The notes: generated by a model from the letters alone, not told the origin. A stretch of 14,725 bases of DNA from an uncultured Clostridia bacterium (GCA_948517135.1 CAORJJ010000051.1:1-14725), one strand, 5' to 3'. Shown: positions 1 through 7,147, counted from the stretch's first letter. Program-made: numbers and translations.

Positions 1-206
1 ATATATAATTTATTAAAGCTTCAATATTAAAATATATTACTTTTAGTTACCTTATTATATCTTTTTTTGCTGTCGATTAAAAAAAGTGATAAAAGTAATA
101 TCATCGCTTTGTTTTACATAAACACTGTCGATAATATAAAAATACAAGAATAAGTAAAAAACACTCATTAAATTATTAAGTATCTAATGATAAAGAAATT
201 AAGATG

Positions 207-212
207 TATAAT
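207..212 (+). promoter_or_regulatory. Possible -10 box for leader and sigma-like gene
   Basis: A perfect TATAAT lies at 207-212, about 65 bases ahead of the leader reading frame. No good -35 box sits 16-18 bases upstream, so this is a weak call. A start near 219 would place the GTAGT and ACTAC repeats of the leader at the very 5' end of the RNA. Confidence 0.3.
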
Positions 213-217
213 TTAGC

Positions 218-275
218 GTAGTGTTTTATACTACTATTAAATACAACTGCAATAACTACGCATAAGGAGTAGTTA
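218..275 (+). promoter_or_regulatory. Leader RNA with competing GTAGT/ACTAC hairpins
   Basis: GTAGT occurs at 218-222 and 269-273; its complement ACTAC occurs at 230-234 and 255-259. Two hairpins can form: 218-222 with 230-234, and TAACTAC (253-259) with GTAGTTA (269-275). The second presents AAGGAG, the ribosome binding site of the following short frame, in and beside its loop. Exchanging partners would give alternative folds. This is visible base pairing; a regulatory role is inference. Confidence 0.35.
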
Positions 276-277
276 CT

Positions 278-457
278 GTGTTTAAAATTCTCTATATATT
301 TGCAAAATATATATTGAAAGAGATTGAGTTTACTAAAAATAGTAAATTCAATCTCTTTTTCGCTTTTAAAGATTTATTTGCTATTGCTTATTGGAGTAGA
401 GGACCGCCTATCATTGAATTTAAAAAATTCAATTTGATAGGAGGTTTTTTATTTTGA
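278..457 (+). CDS. Putative 59-residue leader peptide
   Basis: An open frame starts at GTG (278-280), eight bases after an AGGAG (265-269), and ends at TGA (455-457). That stop overlaps the TTG start of the sigma-like gene (454-456) as TTGA, a layout typical of coupled translation. The peptide starts MFKILYIFAKYILKEIEF, is rich in hydrophobic and basic residues, and has WSRGPPI near the middle-right. The frame runs through two terminator-like hairpins (317-360 and 404-455), so a ribosome translating it would disturb both. I do not recognise the peptide. It may be a leader peptide or a chance frame; no family support can be seen. Confidence 0.35.
   Translation: MFKILYIFAKYILKEIEFTKNSKFNLFFAFKDLFAIAYWSRGPPIIEFKKFNLIGGFLF
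317..360 (+). terminator. Strong intrinsic terminator or attenuator
   Basis: An 18-bp stem (317-334 with 341-358, one G-U pair) with a six-base loop ends in TTTTT. It lies about 94 bases before the sigma-like start and inside the putative leader frame, so it either ends an upstream transcript or acts as an attenuator. Confidence 0.7.
404..455 (+). terminator. Hairpin with U-run that buries a ribosome binding site
   Basis: CCTATCA (407-413) pairs with TGATAGG (435-441), and TTGAATTT (414-421) with AAATTCAA (425-432); CC at 404-405 can extend the stem to GG at 443-444. TTTTTTATTTT follows directly. AGGAGG (439-444), the ribosome binding site of the sigma-like gene, lies in the 3' arm. The structure could stop transcription or hide the site from ribosomes. 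Confidence 0.5.
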
Positions 458-912
458 AAAAAGAAATAATTGATGGATATGAAATTTATAGTGAAAATGG
501 AGAAATGAAAATTGGAATTTTTGAAGATTATAATTGAAAAAAACATTGTTTTGTATTAGGCGAAGATTTAAAACTTGAATTTATAATTAGAAAAAGAGAA
601 AAATTTAGAGAAGAGAATGAAGAGAGAAGGCATTTGGATGTTTCAATCAATAATGAATATACATTTGAAACAAGAATAATACATAAGGAGAAATCAGCAG
701 AATTAAAAACAATTGATAAGTTAAGCGTGGAAAATATAAAAAATGAAATATGGAAATTACCATATCCTCAAAATAAAAGAGTATATTTGTACTTATTTAA
801 AGAATATTCTTTTGTAGAAATTGCTAAAATAGAAAATAGGGACAAATCAGCAATAAAAAGAAGTATTGATGCAGGAATTAAAAAGTTAAGAAAAAATTTT
901 AAAAATTTTTAA
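454..912 (+). pseudogene. Sigma-70 region-4-type protein gene, broken by an in-frame TGA
   Basis: Reading from TTG (454), nine bases after AGGAGG, gives one continuous frame of about 152 codons to TAA, except for TGA at codon 28 (535-537). The C-terminal part matches sigma-70 region 4 in pattern: a helix and 'LPYPQNKRVYLYLFKEYSF', then the helix-turn-helix 'VEIAKIENRDKSAIKRSIDAG' and a basic tail. Small sigma-like proteins of this kind are common in Bacillota conjugative and integrative elements; Tn916 Orf7 is one example. After the TGA, the first possible restart in frame is TTG at 634, giving 92 residues with a weak ribosome binding site; that fragment still carries the DNA-binding part. 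Other genes here use TGG for Trp, so a changed genetic code is unlikely. It could be a true nonsense mutation, a sequence error or read-through. Confidence 0.6.
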
Positions 913-946
913 TTTACTATCAACTTTCATATATATAAGTGACTTA

Positions 947-985
947 ACAAGTGAAAGATATAATTCTTTCACTTGTTATTTTTTT
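947..985 (+). terminator. Intrinsic terminator after the sigma-like gene
   Basis: AACAAGTGAAAG pairs with CTTTCACTTGTT (12 bp) and is followed by ATTTTTTT. It lies about 35 bases after the TAA at 910-912, isolating the sigma-like unit from the MazF operon. Confidence 0.8.
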
Positions 986-1275
986 GTACATTGAAAAGTA
1001 AATAATTATTTATTAGATACATTCCTATTATTGCTAGCTAGTTAATTTATAAATTTACAACTTATAAAACTAAAATATGAGATTGCTACTCATAAGGCGA
1101 TAACCAATAATAGTATTAAAGATACTCTTACTTAGTCATAGAATGAGCGAGATTAAACCGTCCCACACAATGAGAGTAAGTCTGTTAGAAACAGATAGGT
1201 GGAATTCCTGTGGTGCATATTAGCTATTTGCCATCTAATAAATTTAATATAAATATTTTCTAAAATGGAGGAAAA
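986..1275 (+). ncRNA. Gene-free stretch, candidate structured RNA (unassigned)
   Basis: No gene is supported here. Base composition rises locally at 1141-1215, and several pairings can be drawn: CTATTATTG (1025-1033) with CAATAATAG (1105-1113); CCACA (1163-1167) with TGTGG (1209-1213); inside the latter, the perfect hairpin TCTGTT (1181-1186) with AACAGA (1190-1195). A 26-codon frame from ATG at 1143 exists but has no ribosome binding site. The stretch could be a long 5' leader of the MazF operon, a non-coding RNA, or the end of a lost transposon such as an IS200/IS605 omega-RNA end. I cannot match it to a known RNA family. GGAGG at 1267-1271 serves the next gene. Confidence 0.3.
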
Positions 1276-1458
1276 ATGTATAAAGTAATTTTTATTGGAA
1301 TATTATGCTTATTTTTAATTAATTTTATTATTACATATATGATAGTCTATGGTGGAAATAAGAAAAAAAGTGCAAAAGAAATACTTACTGAAAATGAAGA
1401 ACAAATGAATGCTGTAAAAAATATAAAAATAAAGGAGAAATATAAAAATGAAATATAA
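1276..1458 (+). CDS. Small single-helix membrane protein overlapping mazF
   Basis: This 60-residue protein has one strongly hydrophobic segment (about residues 4-25) followed by a charged, Lys/Glu-rich tail (28-60), suggesting a membrane anchor with a cytoplasmic tail. GGAGG (1267-1271) precedes its ATG by four bases. Its last 11 bases overlap the start of mazF, so the two are probably co-translated. In most mazEF loci the gene in this position encodes the antitoxin MazE, a soluble AbrB- or RHH-type protein of about 70-90 residues. This one shows no such DNA-binding domain. It may be an unusual antitoxin, a regulator or an unrelated small protein. Function unknown; the coding call rests on the binding site and overlap. 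Confidence 0.6.
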   Translation: MYKVIFIGILCLFLINFIITYMIVYGGNKKKSAKEILTENEEQMNAVKNIKIKEKYKNEI

Positions 1459-2050
1459 TAAAGGAAATATATTTATTGCTGATTTAGGAAAGGCAAGAGG
1501 AAGTGAACAATTTGGAAAAAGACCTGTTGTAATTATACAAAATAATATAGGAAACAATTATAGTCCAACATTAATTGTTGTACCAATAACAAGTAGAGTT
1601 GATCTAAAGGCAAAAATACCAACACATGTTTTTATTCCTAAATATAAAAATATTTTAGAACAGGACTCACTTATTTTAGCTGAACAAATTACAACTATTG
1701 ATAAAGAAGGAATAGTTGAGTATGTAGGAAGTTTAGATGAAGATTTACAATTAAAATTAGATGCAGCATTATTAATCTCACTAGGAATTAACGTCAATAA
1801 AGTAAACAAAGTTTATAACGAATTTAAAAAAACAAAGGAATATTTAGAATTGGCAGATAAAGACTATACAAATTTTGATGTAGTAGTTGTCGCATTAGTT
1901 GCTTATGATAATATGCAACATTCTGGAAATTTTAATGCTAATTTAAAAGAAATATCTAATTATATGAAAATGCTTGTTAATAAATTTTCTAAAGAGGAAA
2001 TTTGGACTATGTTAAAAAGTAAATTAGATAATAGATTGTCAATTATATAA
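1448..2050 (+). CDS. mazF: MazF/PemK-family endoribonuclease toxin with C-terminal extension
   Basis: MazF toxins cut mRNA at short sequence motifs and are held in check by a partner antitoxin. Residues 1-114 follow the family closely: 'KGNIFIADLGKARGSEQFG', 'KRPVVIIQN' with the catalytic Arg at 25, and 'VVPITSR' with the catalytic Thr at 48, both at the positions seen in Bacillus MazF (EndoA). PTHVFI and 'DSLILAEQITTID' follow. The family usually ends near residue 115; here about 85 more residues follow, mixed helical and polar, with no domain I recognise. GGAG lies about ten bases before the ATG. The gene overlaps the upstream small membrane-protein gene by 11 bases. No classical MazE gene is visible. 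Toxin-antitoxin pairs often stabilise mobile elements, which fits the recombinases downstream. Confidence 0.88.
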   Translation: MKYNKGNIFIADLGKARGSEQFGKRPVVIIQNNIGNNYSPTLIVVPITSRVDLKAKIPTHVFIPKYKNILEQDSLILAEQITTIDKEGIVEYVGSLDEDLQLKLDAALLISLGINVNKVNKVYNEFKKTKEYLELADKDYTNFDVVVVALVAYDNMQHSGNFNANLKEISNYMKMLVNKFSKEEIWTMLKSKLDNRLSII

Positions 2051-2089
2051 AATTTTAAAAAATCAAAAAGTATATATTAGAAAAAAGAT

Positions 2090-2130
2090 AAAAGAGTTTG
2101 TATTCTATTAATGAACACGAACTCTTTTAA
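2090..2130 (+). terminator. Hairpin terminator after mazF
   Basis: AAAAGAGTTTGT (2090-2101) pairs with ACGAACTCTTTT (2117-2128), 12 bp with one G-U pair and a 15-base loop, running into TTTTAATTT. The U-run is weak, so some read-through to the excisionase and recombinase genes is possible. Confidence 0.6.
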
Positions 2131-2151
2131 TTTATAAGAGTAGGTTTACCA

Positions 2152-2346
2152 ATGGAAGATGAAATTGAACAAGTATATTCAGCTGAAGATATACAAAAAA
2201 TTCTTAAAATAGGAAAAAACAAACTATATAATTTTCTTTATGATGTATATTCTAATACACATTATTTTAAGATTATAAAGATAGGAAAATTATATCGAAT
2301 CCCTAAAAATTCTTTCGACCACTGGTTTTACAAAATAGAAGAATAG
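2152..2346 (+). CDS. Excisionase-like winged helix-turn-helix protein
   Basis: This 64-residue protein fits the MerR-like 'excisionase family' DNA-binding fold (HTH_17 type). It has an N-terminal helix-turn-helix 'VYSAEDIQKILKIGKNKLYN', a wing region 'FKIIKIGKLYRIPKNSFDHW' and a closing helix. Such proteins bend DNA at the attachment site and steer a tyrosine recombinase towards excision. It lies 12 bases before the first recombinase gene, probably in one operon. The ribosome binding site ahead of the ATG is weak (AGTAGG). It lacks features that would separate a true Xis from another small HTH regulator, so the assignment rests on fold and neighbour. Confidence 0.75.
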   Translation: MEDEIEQVYSAEDIQKILKIGKNKLYNFLYDVYSNTHYFKIIKIGKLYRIPKNSFDHWFYKIEE

Positions 2347-2358
2347 GAGTAAAAGCAA

Positions 2359-3567
2359 ATGAGCAATAAAAGTGTAGCATTTTTTGAAAGAGGGTCATGG
2401 CATCACAGGACAAAAACTTTAAAAGAAGATTATACTGTTATTTATGGAAAGAAAGGTGGATTTAAAACAAAAGAAGAAGCAGAAAAAAGCTACGAAAAGT
2501 ATAATAATGAGTATGAAAAACAGTTAAGAGATAACCATCTTAATATAGATAAAGAAGTATTTTTTTCTTATTATCTTATATATTGGTATGAAAATATTTT
2601 TAAAGATAGAGAACCTGAAAACACATATGCTTTAGGAGTTGCTTATGTAATTTATAATATGATTGTACCTTTTTTGAGACAAAATGATTATGTTAGAGAT
2701 ATTAAATTAAGATTAATAAACACTAATTATTTAAATAGTCTTTTAGAAGAATTAGCCAAAATTACTTCATCAGCAGGAAATAAATGTCAAGAAGTATTAA
2801 GTATTGCTTTAAAAGATGCCAAAAATGAACATTATATTGTAGATGAACCTATGAAAGGTACTAAAAAATATAAAAGAAATAAGCCTAAAATAAAAATATT
2901 AAAAAAGGAAGAACTGAAAAAATTACTTGTAAATTCACAAGAAGATCCATGGTATTTAGAAATCTTATTAGCAGTATTTTGTGGATTACGTAAAGGAGAA
3001 ATAATTGGATTAAAATTTACGGATTTTGATTGGGATTGTAATGTATTAAGAATAAGAAGACAATTAGTTTGCAATCCAGTTTTAGATAGCGAAATGGAAA
3101 TTAATAAAGTTAATGTTGGAAAATATACTCTTGTTGAAAAAGCTCCGAAAAAAGATAGTTATAGAAATATACGAGTTCCAAAAGTTATTATAAAAGAAAT
3201 AAAAAAAAGAAAAAAGGAATATGAATTTTATAAGCAACAAAATATTAATTTTTGTGAAGAAGAATATATAAGTTTTAATAGAAATAATGGAAAACCACAT
3301 TTTCCAAATTCATTCAATGATTATTTATATAGAAAATGTCCACAAATAGCAATACCTAATATATCTGTTCATGTACTAAGGCACATGTTTGCTACCATTT
3401 TACTAGAAAAGGGAGTGCCATTAGTTAAAATAGTAGCATTATTAGGACATTCATCTCCAAATACTACTTTTGAAATCTACTGTGATATTATGGATGAAAG
3501 GGAAAAGATATTAACCTTTATAAATACCACATTTAAATCTGAATTATTAATGGAGGAATGTGTATAA
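2359..3567 (+). CDS. Tyrosine recombinase (phage-type integrase), intact
   Basis: This 402-residue site-specific integrase cuts and rejoins DNA at attachment sites. Residues about 10-55 look like the N-terminal arm-binding domain. A SAM-like core-binding domain follows (about 65-165), then the catalytic domain (about 175-390). The catalytic set is visible: Arg211 in GLRKGE, a Lys in KAPKKDSYRN, His338-x-x-Arg341 in HVLRH, His364 in LLGHSS, and the nucleophile Tyr374 in FEIYCD. AGGAG precedes the ATG at a normal distance. The gene ends at TAA (3565-3567), overlapping the start of a second recombinase as TAATG, so both are probably made together. Codons are very AT-rich, more so than in uvrB. 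Confidence 0.92.
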   Translation: MSNKSVAFFERGSWHHRTKTLKEDYTVIYGKKGGFKTKEEAEKSYEKYNNEYEKQLRDNHLNIDKEVFFSYYLIYWYENIFKDREPENTYALGVAYVIYNMIVPFLRQNDYVRDIKLRLINTNYLNSLLEELAKITSSAGNKCQEVLSIALKDAKNEHYIVDEPMKGTKKYKRNKPKIKILKKEELKKLLVNSQEDPWYLEILLAVFCGLRKGEIIGLKFTDFDWDCNVLRIRRQLVCNPVLDSEMEINKVNVGKYTLVEKAPKKDSYRNIRVPKVIIKEIKKRKKEYEFYKQQNINFCEEEYISFNRNNGKPHFPNSFNDYLYRKCPQIAIPNISVHVLRHMFATILLEKGVPLVKIVALLGHSSPNTTFEIYCDIMDEREKILTFINTTFKSELLMEECV

Positions 3568-4915
3568 TGAATATAGATGCAATAAAGCCAATTAGATATA
3601 TCGACTATAAGATATATAATGTAACAAAAATAAAAAAGAAATATGGGTTTAGAATTATTTTAATACTAGATGATAATACTGAGAAAATAGTTCAACACGC
3701 AGGTTTTGAGAAAAAAGAAAAGACAGAAAAGGAAAGATGTAAGGTAATAGGACAATTAGAAAATAAAACTTACGTAGTATATAATAATATAAGTGTTGAG
3801 GAATATATGCTATATTGGTTAAAATATGATGCTCCAAAAAGGATTAATTCATATAATACTTATATGAGTTATAGAAATGCTATTTTCAATTATATTATTC
3901 CACACATAGGAAAAGTAAAATTGCTTAGATTAACTAGTAATATAATAAAAAAACTATATAAAGATGTTTTTGAATTTTCACATGAGTAGCTCAAATAGTT
4001 AAAACAGTCATGATATCTTGTTTAGATGATGGAAAAACGAATAAATTTGTGCCACGAAACGAAGCATATCATGTGGAATTACCAAAGACAAAAAAGGAAA
4101 TAATAAAAGAAAAAACTATAGAAAAAAATGATATTACTTTTCATACTCTTATTATTGATGAAAGAAAAACATTTACTATTGAACAATTGGCTTTAATTAT
4201 TAAAGAAAGCAGAAATACACCAATATATATGAACGTTCTATTTGCTTCTTTAATGGGATTACGTAAAAGTGAAATTATTGGAATTAAATATAGTAATATA
4301 GATTTTATGAGAAGAAAATTAAAGTTAGAAAAACAATTAGGAAGAAGAATAAATGACACAAAAGAAAATTGCGCACCAAAAACTTTAACGAAACAAGAAG
4401 TGCCACTAAAAACTGATTCTAGTGTTAGAGAATTGGATATACCAGATTTAGTATTTGAAGCAATTTTAGAAGAAAGAAGATTATATGAAAAAAGAAGAAA
4501 CCAAAGAATGAATTACAAAACAAATCCATTTTATGATGGTGATTATGTTTGTTGCTCAACTTATGGAAAGCCAAGATCCAAAGGCTTTATATACACATAT
4601 TTTAAAGAAATTAAAGAAAAAAATAATCTTCCAGACTTTCCATGGCATAGATTAAGAACAACATATACAACAATTCTTGCAAAAAATAATTTCAGTTTAA
4701 AAGCAATAGCAGTTTTATTAGGACATTCTTCAGAAATTGTTACATTTGAGAATTATACAGATAAAAATGAGATTATATATGATTGTTTAGAAGAATTAGA
4801 GCCATTTATTGAAAGTGTATTGCCACCACAAAATTCAAAAATTATAAATGATTGTACAAATATAGAAACAGATATTATTATGCAAAATGCATTTGAAAAT
4901 ATTCTTACTGCATAA
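3567..4915 (+). pseudogene. Second tyrosine recombinase, disrupted by a one-base frameshift
   Basis: The start is ATG at 3567, ten bases after GGAGG (3552-3556); an ATG at 3558 is too close to that site. The first frame runs 140 codons to GAG, then TAG (3987-3989). The remainder continues in the -1 frame: VAQIVKTVMISC and onward to TAA at 4915. Joined, it gives about 449 residues with an arm-binding region, a core-binding domain and a full catalytic domain. Catalytic residues are kept: Arg in GLRKSE (codon 4262-4264), Lys in PLKTDSSVREL, His-x-x-Arg in WHRLRTT, His in LLGHSSE, Tyr in FENYTD. The -1 frame has TGA at 3983-3985, so the shift must lie within 3983-3989. No slippery heptamer is present, so a one-base deletion or sequence error is likelier than programmed shifting. 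The C-terminal part (from ATG 4010) could still be made alone but would lack half the core-binding domain. Confidence 0.85.
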
Positions 4916-4929
4916 TAATTATAAAAGAA

Positions 4930-4961
4930 ACGAGGTAAGCCTAAATTACCTTGTTTTTTTT
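4930..4961 (+). terminator. Terminator after the recombinase pair
   Basis: ACGAGGTAA (4930-4938) pairs with TTACCTTGT (4946-4954), nine pairs with one G-U, followed by a run of seven T. It closes the mobile-element transcript before uvrB. Confidence 0.8.
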
Positions 4962-5039
4962 ATTAAATTGTGGTAAAATATAAACGTTTTATTATTTAAT
5001 ATTAATTAATTTTATTTAATATTAAATAGTATAGAAATT

Positions 5040-5184
5040 TAAAATTTGTAACCCGATTCGTGAAAGTGCATTTTATGTTATAAAAAATAGCATATAAATT
5101 TACTAATTGCACGATTTTTTTGTAACTTGCACGAAAAATATAGGTTAATAGAAACTATTTTTAAGTGGGTCATAAGGAGGAAAA
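5040..5184. promoter_or_regulatory. uvrB upstream region with TTGCACGA and TTTGTAAC repeats
   Basis: TTGCACGA occurs at 5107-5114 and 5127-5134; TTTGTAAC occurs near 5045 and 5119; TCGTGAAAGTGCA near 5058 carries the related inverted half-sites. This cluster, between the recombinase genes and uvrB, looks like short protein-binding sites, possibly recombinase arm sites at the element's end. A weak promoter for uvrB can be drawn (TTGTAA 5120-5125, 18 bases, GTTAAT 5144-5149). AGGAGG at 5175-5180 is the uvrB ribosome binding site. Roles are inferred. Confidence 0.35.
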
Positions 5185-7140
5185 ATGTTTAAAATTCATT
5201 CAGAATATAAGCCAACAGGAGACCAACCACAAGCAATAGATCACTTAGTAAATGGAATAAATGAAGGTAAGAAATTCCAGACATTACTTGGAGTTACAGG
5301 TTCTGGTAAAACTTTCACAATGGCAAATATAATTGAAAGAACACAAAAACCAACACTTGTTTTAGCACACAACAAAACTCTAGCAGGACAACTTTATTCC
5401 GAATTCAAAGAGTTTTTTCCAGAAAATAGAGTTGAATACTTTGTATCTTATTACGATTATTATCAACCCGAAGCATATATAGCCTCTTCAGACACATATA
5501 TAGAAAAAGATGCATCCATTAATGATGAAATAGATAAATTACGTCACTCAGCGACAGCATCACTTTTTGAAACAAGAGATGTAATAGTAGTTGCATCAGT
5601 TTCTTGTATATATGGTTTGGGAGATCCTATTGATTATGAAAATATGATTGTATCATTACGTCCAGAAATGGAAATAGATAGAACAAAAGTAATGAAAAAA
5701 TTAGTAAATATGCAATATACAAGAAATGAGATGGATTTTAAAAGAGGAACTTTTAGAGCAAAAGGAGATATACTAGAAATATTCCCTTCAAACCAAGAAG
5801 AAACTGCAATAAGAGTAGAGTTTTGGGGAGATGAAATTGAAAAAATTTCTGAAATAAATCCATTAACTGGAAAATCAACAGCTACAAGAGAACATGTTAT
5901 GATATATCCAAACTCTCACTATGTAACAAGTAGAGATAAATTAGATAGAGCACTTACAACAATAGAAGAAGAGATGGAAAAACAAGTAGCATATTTTACA
6001 GAAAATAAAAAATTAATAGAAGCCCAACGTATTGAAGAAAGAACAAATTTCGACATTGAAATGCTTAAAGAAACTGGATTTTGTCAGGGTATAGAAAACT
6101 ATTCTAGGCATATAAGTGGTAGAGAAGCAGGAAGTCCACCATACACTTTATTCGATTATTTTCCTGATGATTATTTACTACTAATAGATGAATCACATGC
6201 TACAATCCCACAAGTAAGAGCAATGTATAATGGTGATAGAGCAAGAAAAGAATCTTTAGTAAACTATGGTTTTAGATTACCATCAGCATTTGATAATAGA
6301 CCACTAAAATTTGAAGAATTTGAAGAAAGAATTAATCAATGTGTTTTTGTTAGTGCAACACCTGCTGATTATGAAAAAGAACATAGTAAGAAAAATGTAG
6401 TAGAACAAATTATACGTCCAACAGGACTTTTAGATCCAAAAATAGAAGTAAAACCAACTGAAAATCAAATAGATGATTTAATGAATCAAATTGATATTCA
6501 AGTAGAAAAAGGTGATAGGGTACTTGTAACAACCCTTACTAAAAAAATGGCTGAAGACTTAACAGCTTATTTAAGAAATGCTGGTATACGTGTACGATAT
6601 ATGCACTCTGAAATAAAAGCACTAGAAAGAATGGAAATAATTAGAGATTTACGTATAGGAGAATTTGATGTATTAGTTGGAATAAATCTTTTAAGAGAAG
6701 GTTTAGATATTCCAGAAGTTTCATTAGTTGCAATACTTGATGCTGATAAAGAAGGCTTCCTTCGTTCAGAACGTTCTTTAATACAAACAATTGGTCGTGC
6801 AGCTAGAAATACAGAAGGTAGAGTTATCATGTATGCAGATGAATTAACAGATTCAATGGAAAAAGCAATTACAGAAACAAATAGAAGAAGAAAAATCCAA
6901 GAGCAATACAATTTAGATCATGGAATAACTCCTCAAACAATAAAAAAATCAGTTAGAGATGTTATTAAAGCAACAATTGTTGAAGATATACAAAGCAAAT
7001 ATAATATTAGCAAAGATGAAAGTATTGAAGATATTATTTCTAAACTTACAGATGAAATGCTTAAATATGCTCAAAGTATGGAATTTGAAAAAGCAGCAGA
7101 ATTAAGAGATAAAATTAAAGAATTAGAAGATATGAAGTAA
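5185..7140 (+). CDS. uvrB: UvrB, excinuclease ABC subunit B
   Basis: UvrB is the damage-verifying helicase-like subunit of nucleotide excision repair. It is loaded by UvrA, opens the DNA around the lesion, then recruits UvrC for incision. The 651-residue length is typical. Seen in order: Walker A 'GVTGSGKT' (36-43), the beta-hairpin 'YYDYYQPEAYI' (about 93-103) that grips damaged DNA, DESH of Walker B (335-338), helicase motifs 'FVSATPADYE', 'GINLLREGLDIPEVSLVA' and 'QTIGRAARN', and a C-terminal UVR domain (about 617-650) that contacts UvrC. Start ATG follows AGGAGG at normal spacing. Unusually, uvrA does not follow directly: two leftward genes lie between. I see no LexA-type GAAC-N4-GTTC palindrome upstream. 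A strong hairpin follows the stop. Confidence 0.98.
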   Translation: MFKIHSEYKPTGDQPQAIDHLVNGINEGKKFQTLLGVTGSGKTFTMANIIERTQKPTLVLAHNKTLAGQLYSEFKEFFPENRVEYFVSYYDYYQPEAYIASSDTYIEKDASINDEIDKLRHSATASLFETRDVIVVASVSCIYGLGDPIDYENMIVSLRPEMEIDRTKVMKKLVNMQYTRNEMDFKRGTFRAKGDILEIFPSNQEETAIRVEFWGDEIEKISEINPLTGKSTATREHVMIYPNSHYVTSRDKLDRALTTIEEEMEKQVAYFTENKKLIEAQRIEERTNFDIEMLKETGFCQGIENYSRHISGREAGSPPYTLFDYFPDDYLLLIDESHATIPQVRAMYNGDRARKESLVNYGFRLPSAFDNRPLKFEEFEERINQCVFVSATPADYEKEHSKKNVVEQIIRPTGLLDPKIEVKPTENQIDDLMNQIDIQVEKGDRVLVTTLTKKMAEDLTAYLRNAGIRVRYMHSEIKALERMEIIRDLRIGEFDVLVGINLLREGLDIPEVSLVAILDADKEGFLRSERSLIQTIGRAARNTEGRVIMYADELTDSMEKAITETNRRRKIQEQYNLDHGITPQTIKKSVRDVIKATIVEDIQSKYNISKDESIEDIISKLTDEMLKYAQSMEFEKAAELRDKIKELEDMK

Positions 7141-7147
7141 AACTAAA

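Larger units (their letters stand above)
1..277. other. Gene-free AT-rich stretch with hairpins
   Basis: I see no supported gene here. A hairpin pairs AAAGTGAT (83-90) with ATCGCTTT (103-110), one G-U pair, followed by GTTTT, so it could end a rightward transcript entering from the left. CTGTCGAT occurs at about 70 and 127. The right part (218-275) is the leader described separately. This stretch probably belongs to the same mobile element as the recombinases downstream, but nothing in it proves that. Confidence 0.4.

Noticed and set aside
454..912. TGA read as Trp (alternative genetic code)
   Set aside because: uvrB and murD use TGG for conserved Trp, and all conserved genes read cleanly with the standard code.
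986..1275. Type III toxin-antitoxin RNA repeats upstream of the MazF-like toxin
   Set aside because: No tandem repeats are present, and the toxin matches MazF/PemK rather than ToxN.
986..1275. T-box or cobalamin riboswitch, because of GGTGGAATTCC
   Set aside because: The conserved T-box antiterminator and the B12-box sequences are absent.
3960..3992. Programmed -1 frameshift in the second recombinase
   Set aside because: No X-XXY-YYZ slippery heptamer precedes the stop in the zero frame.
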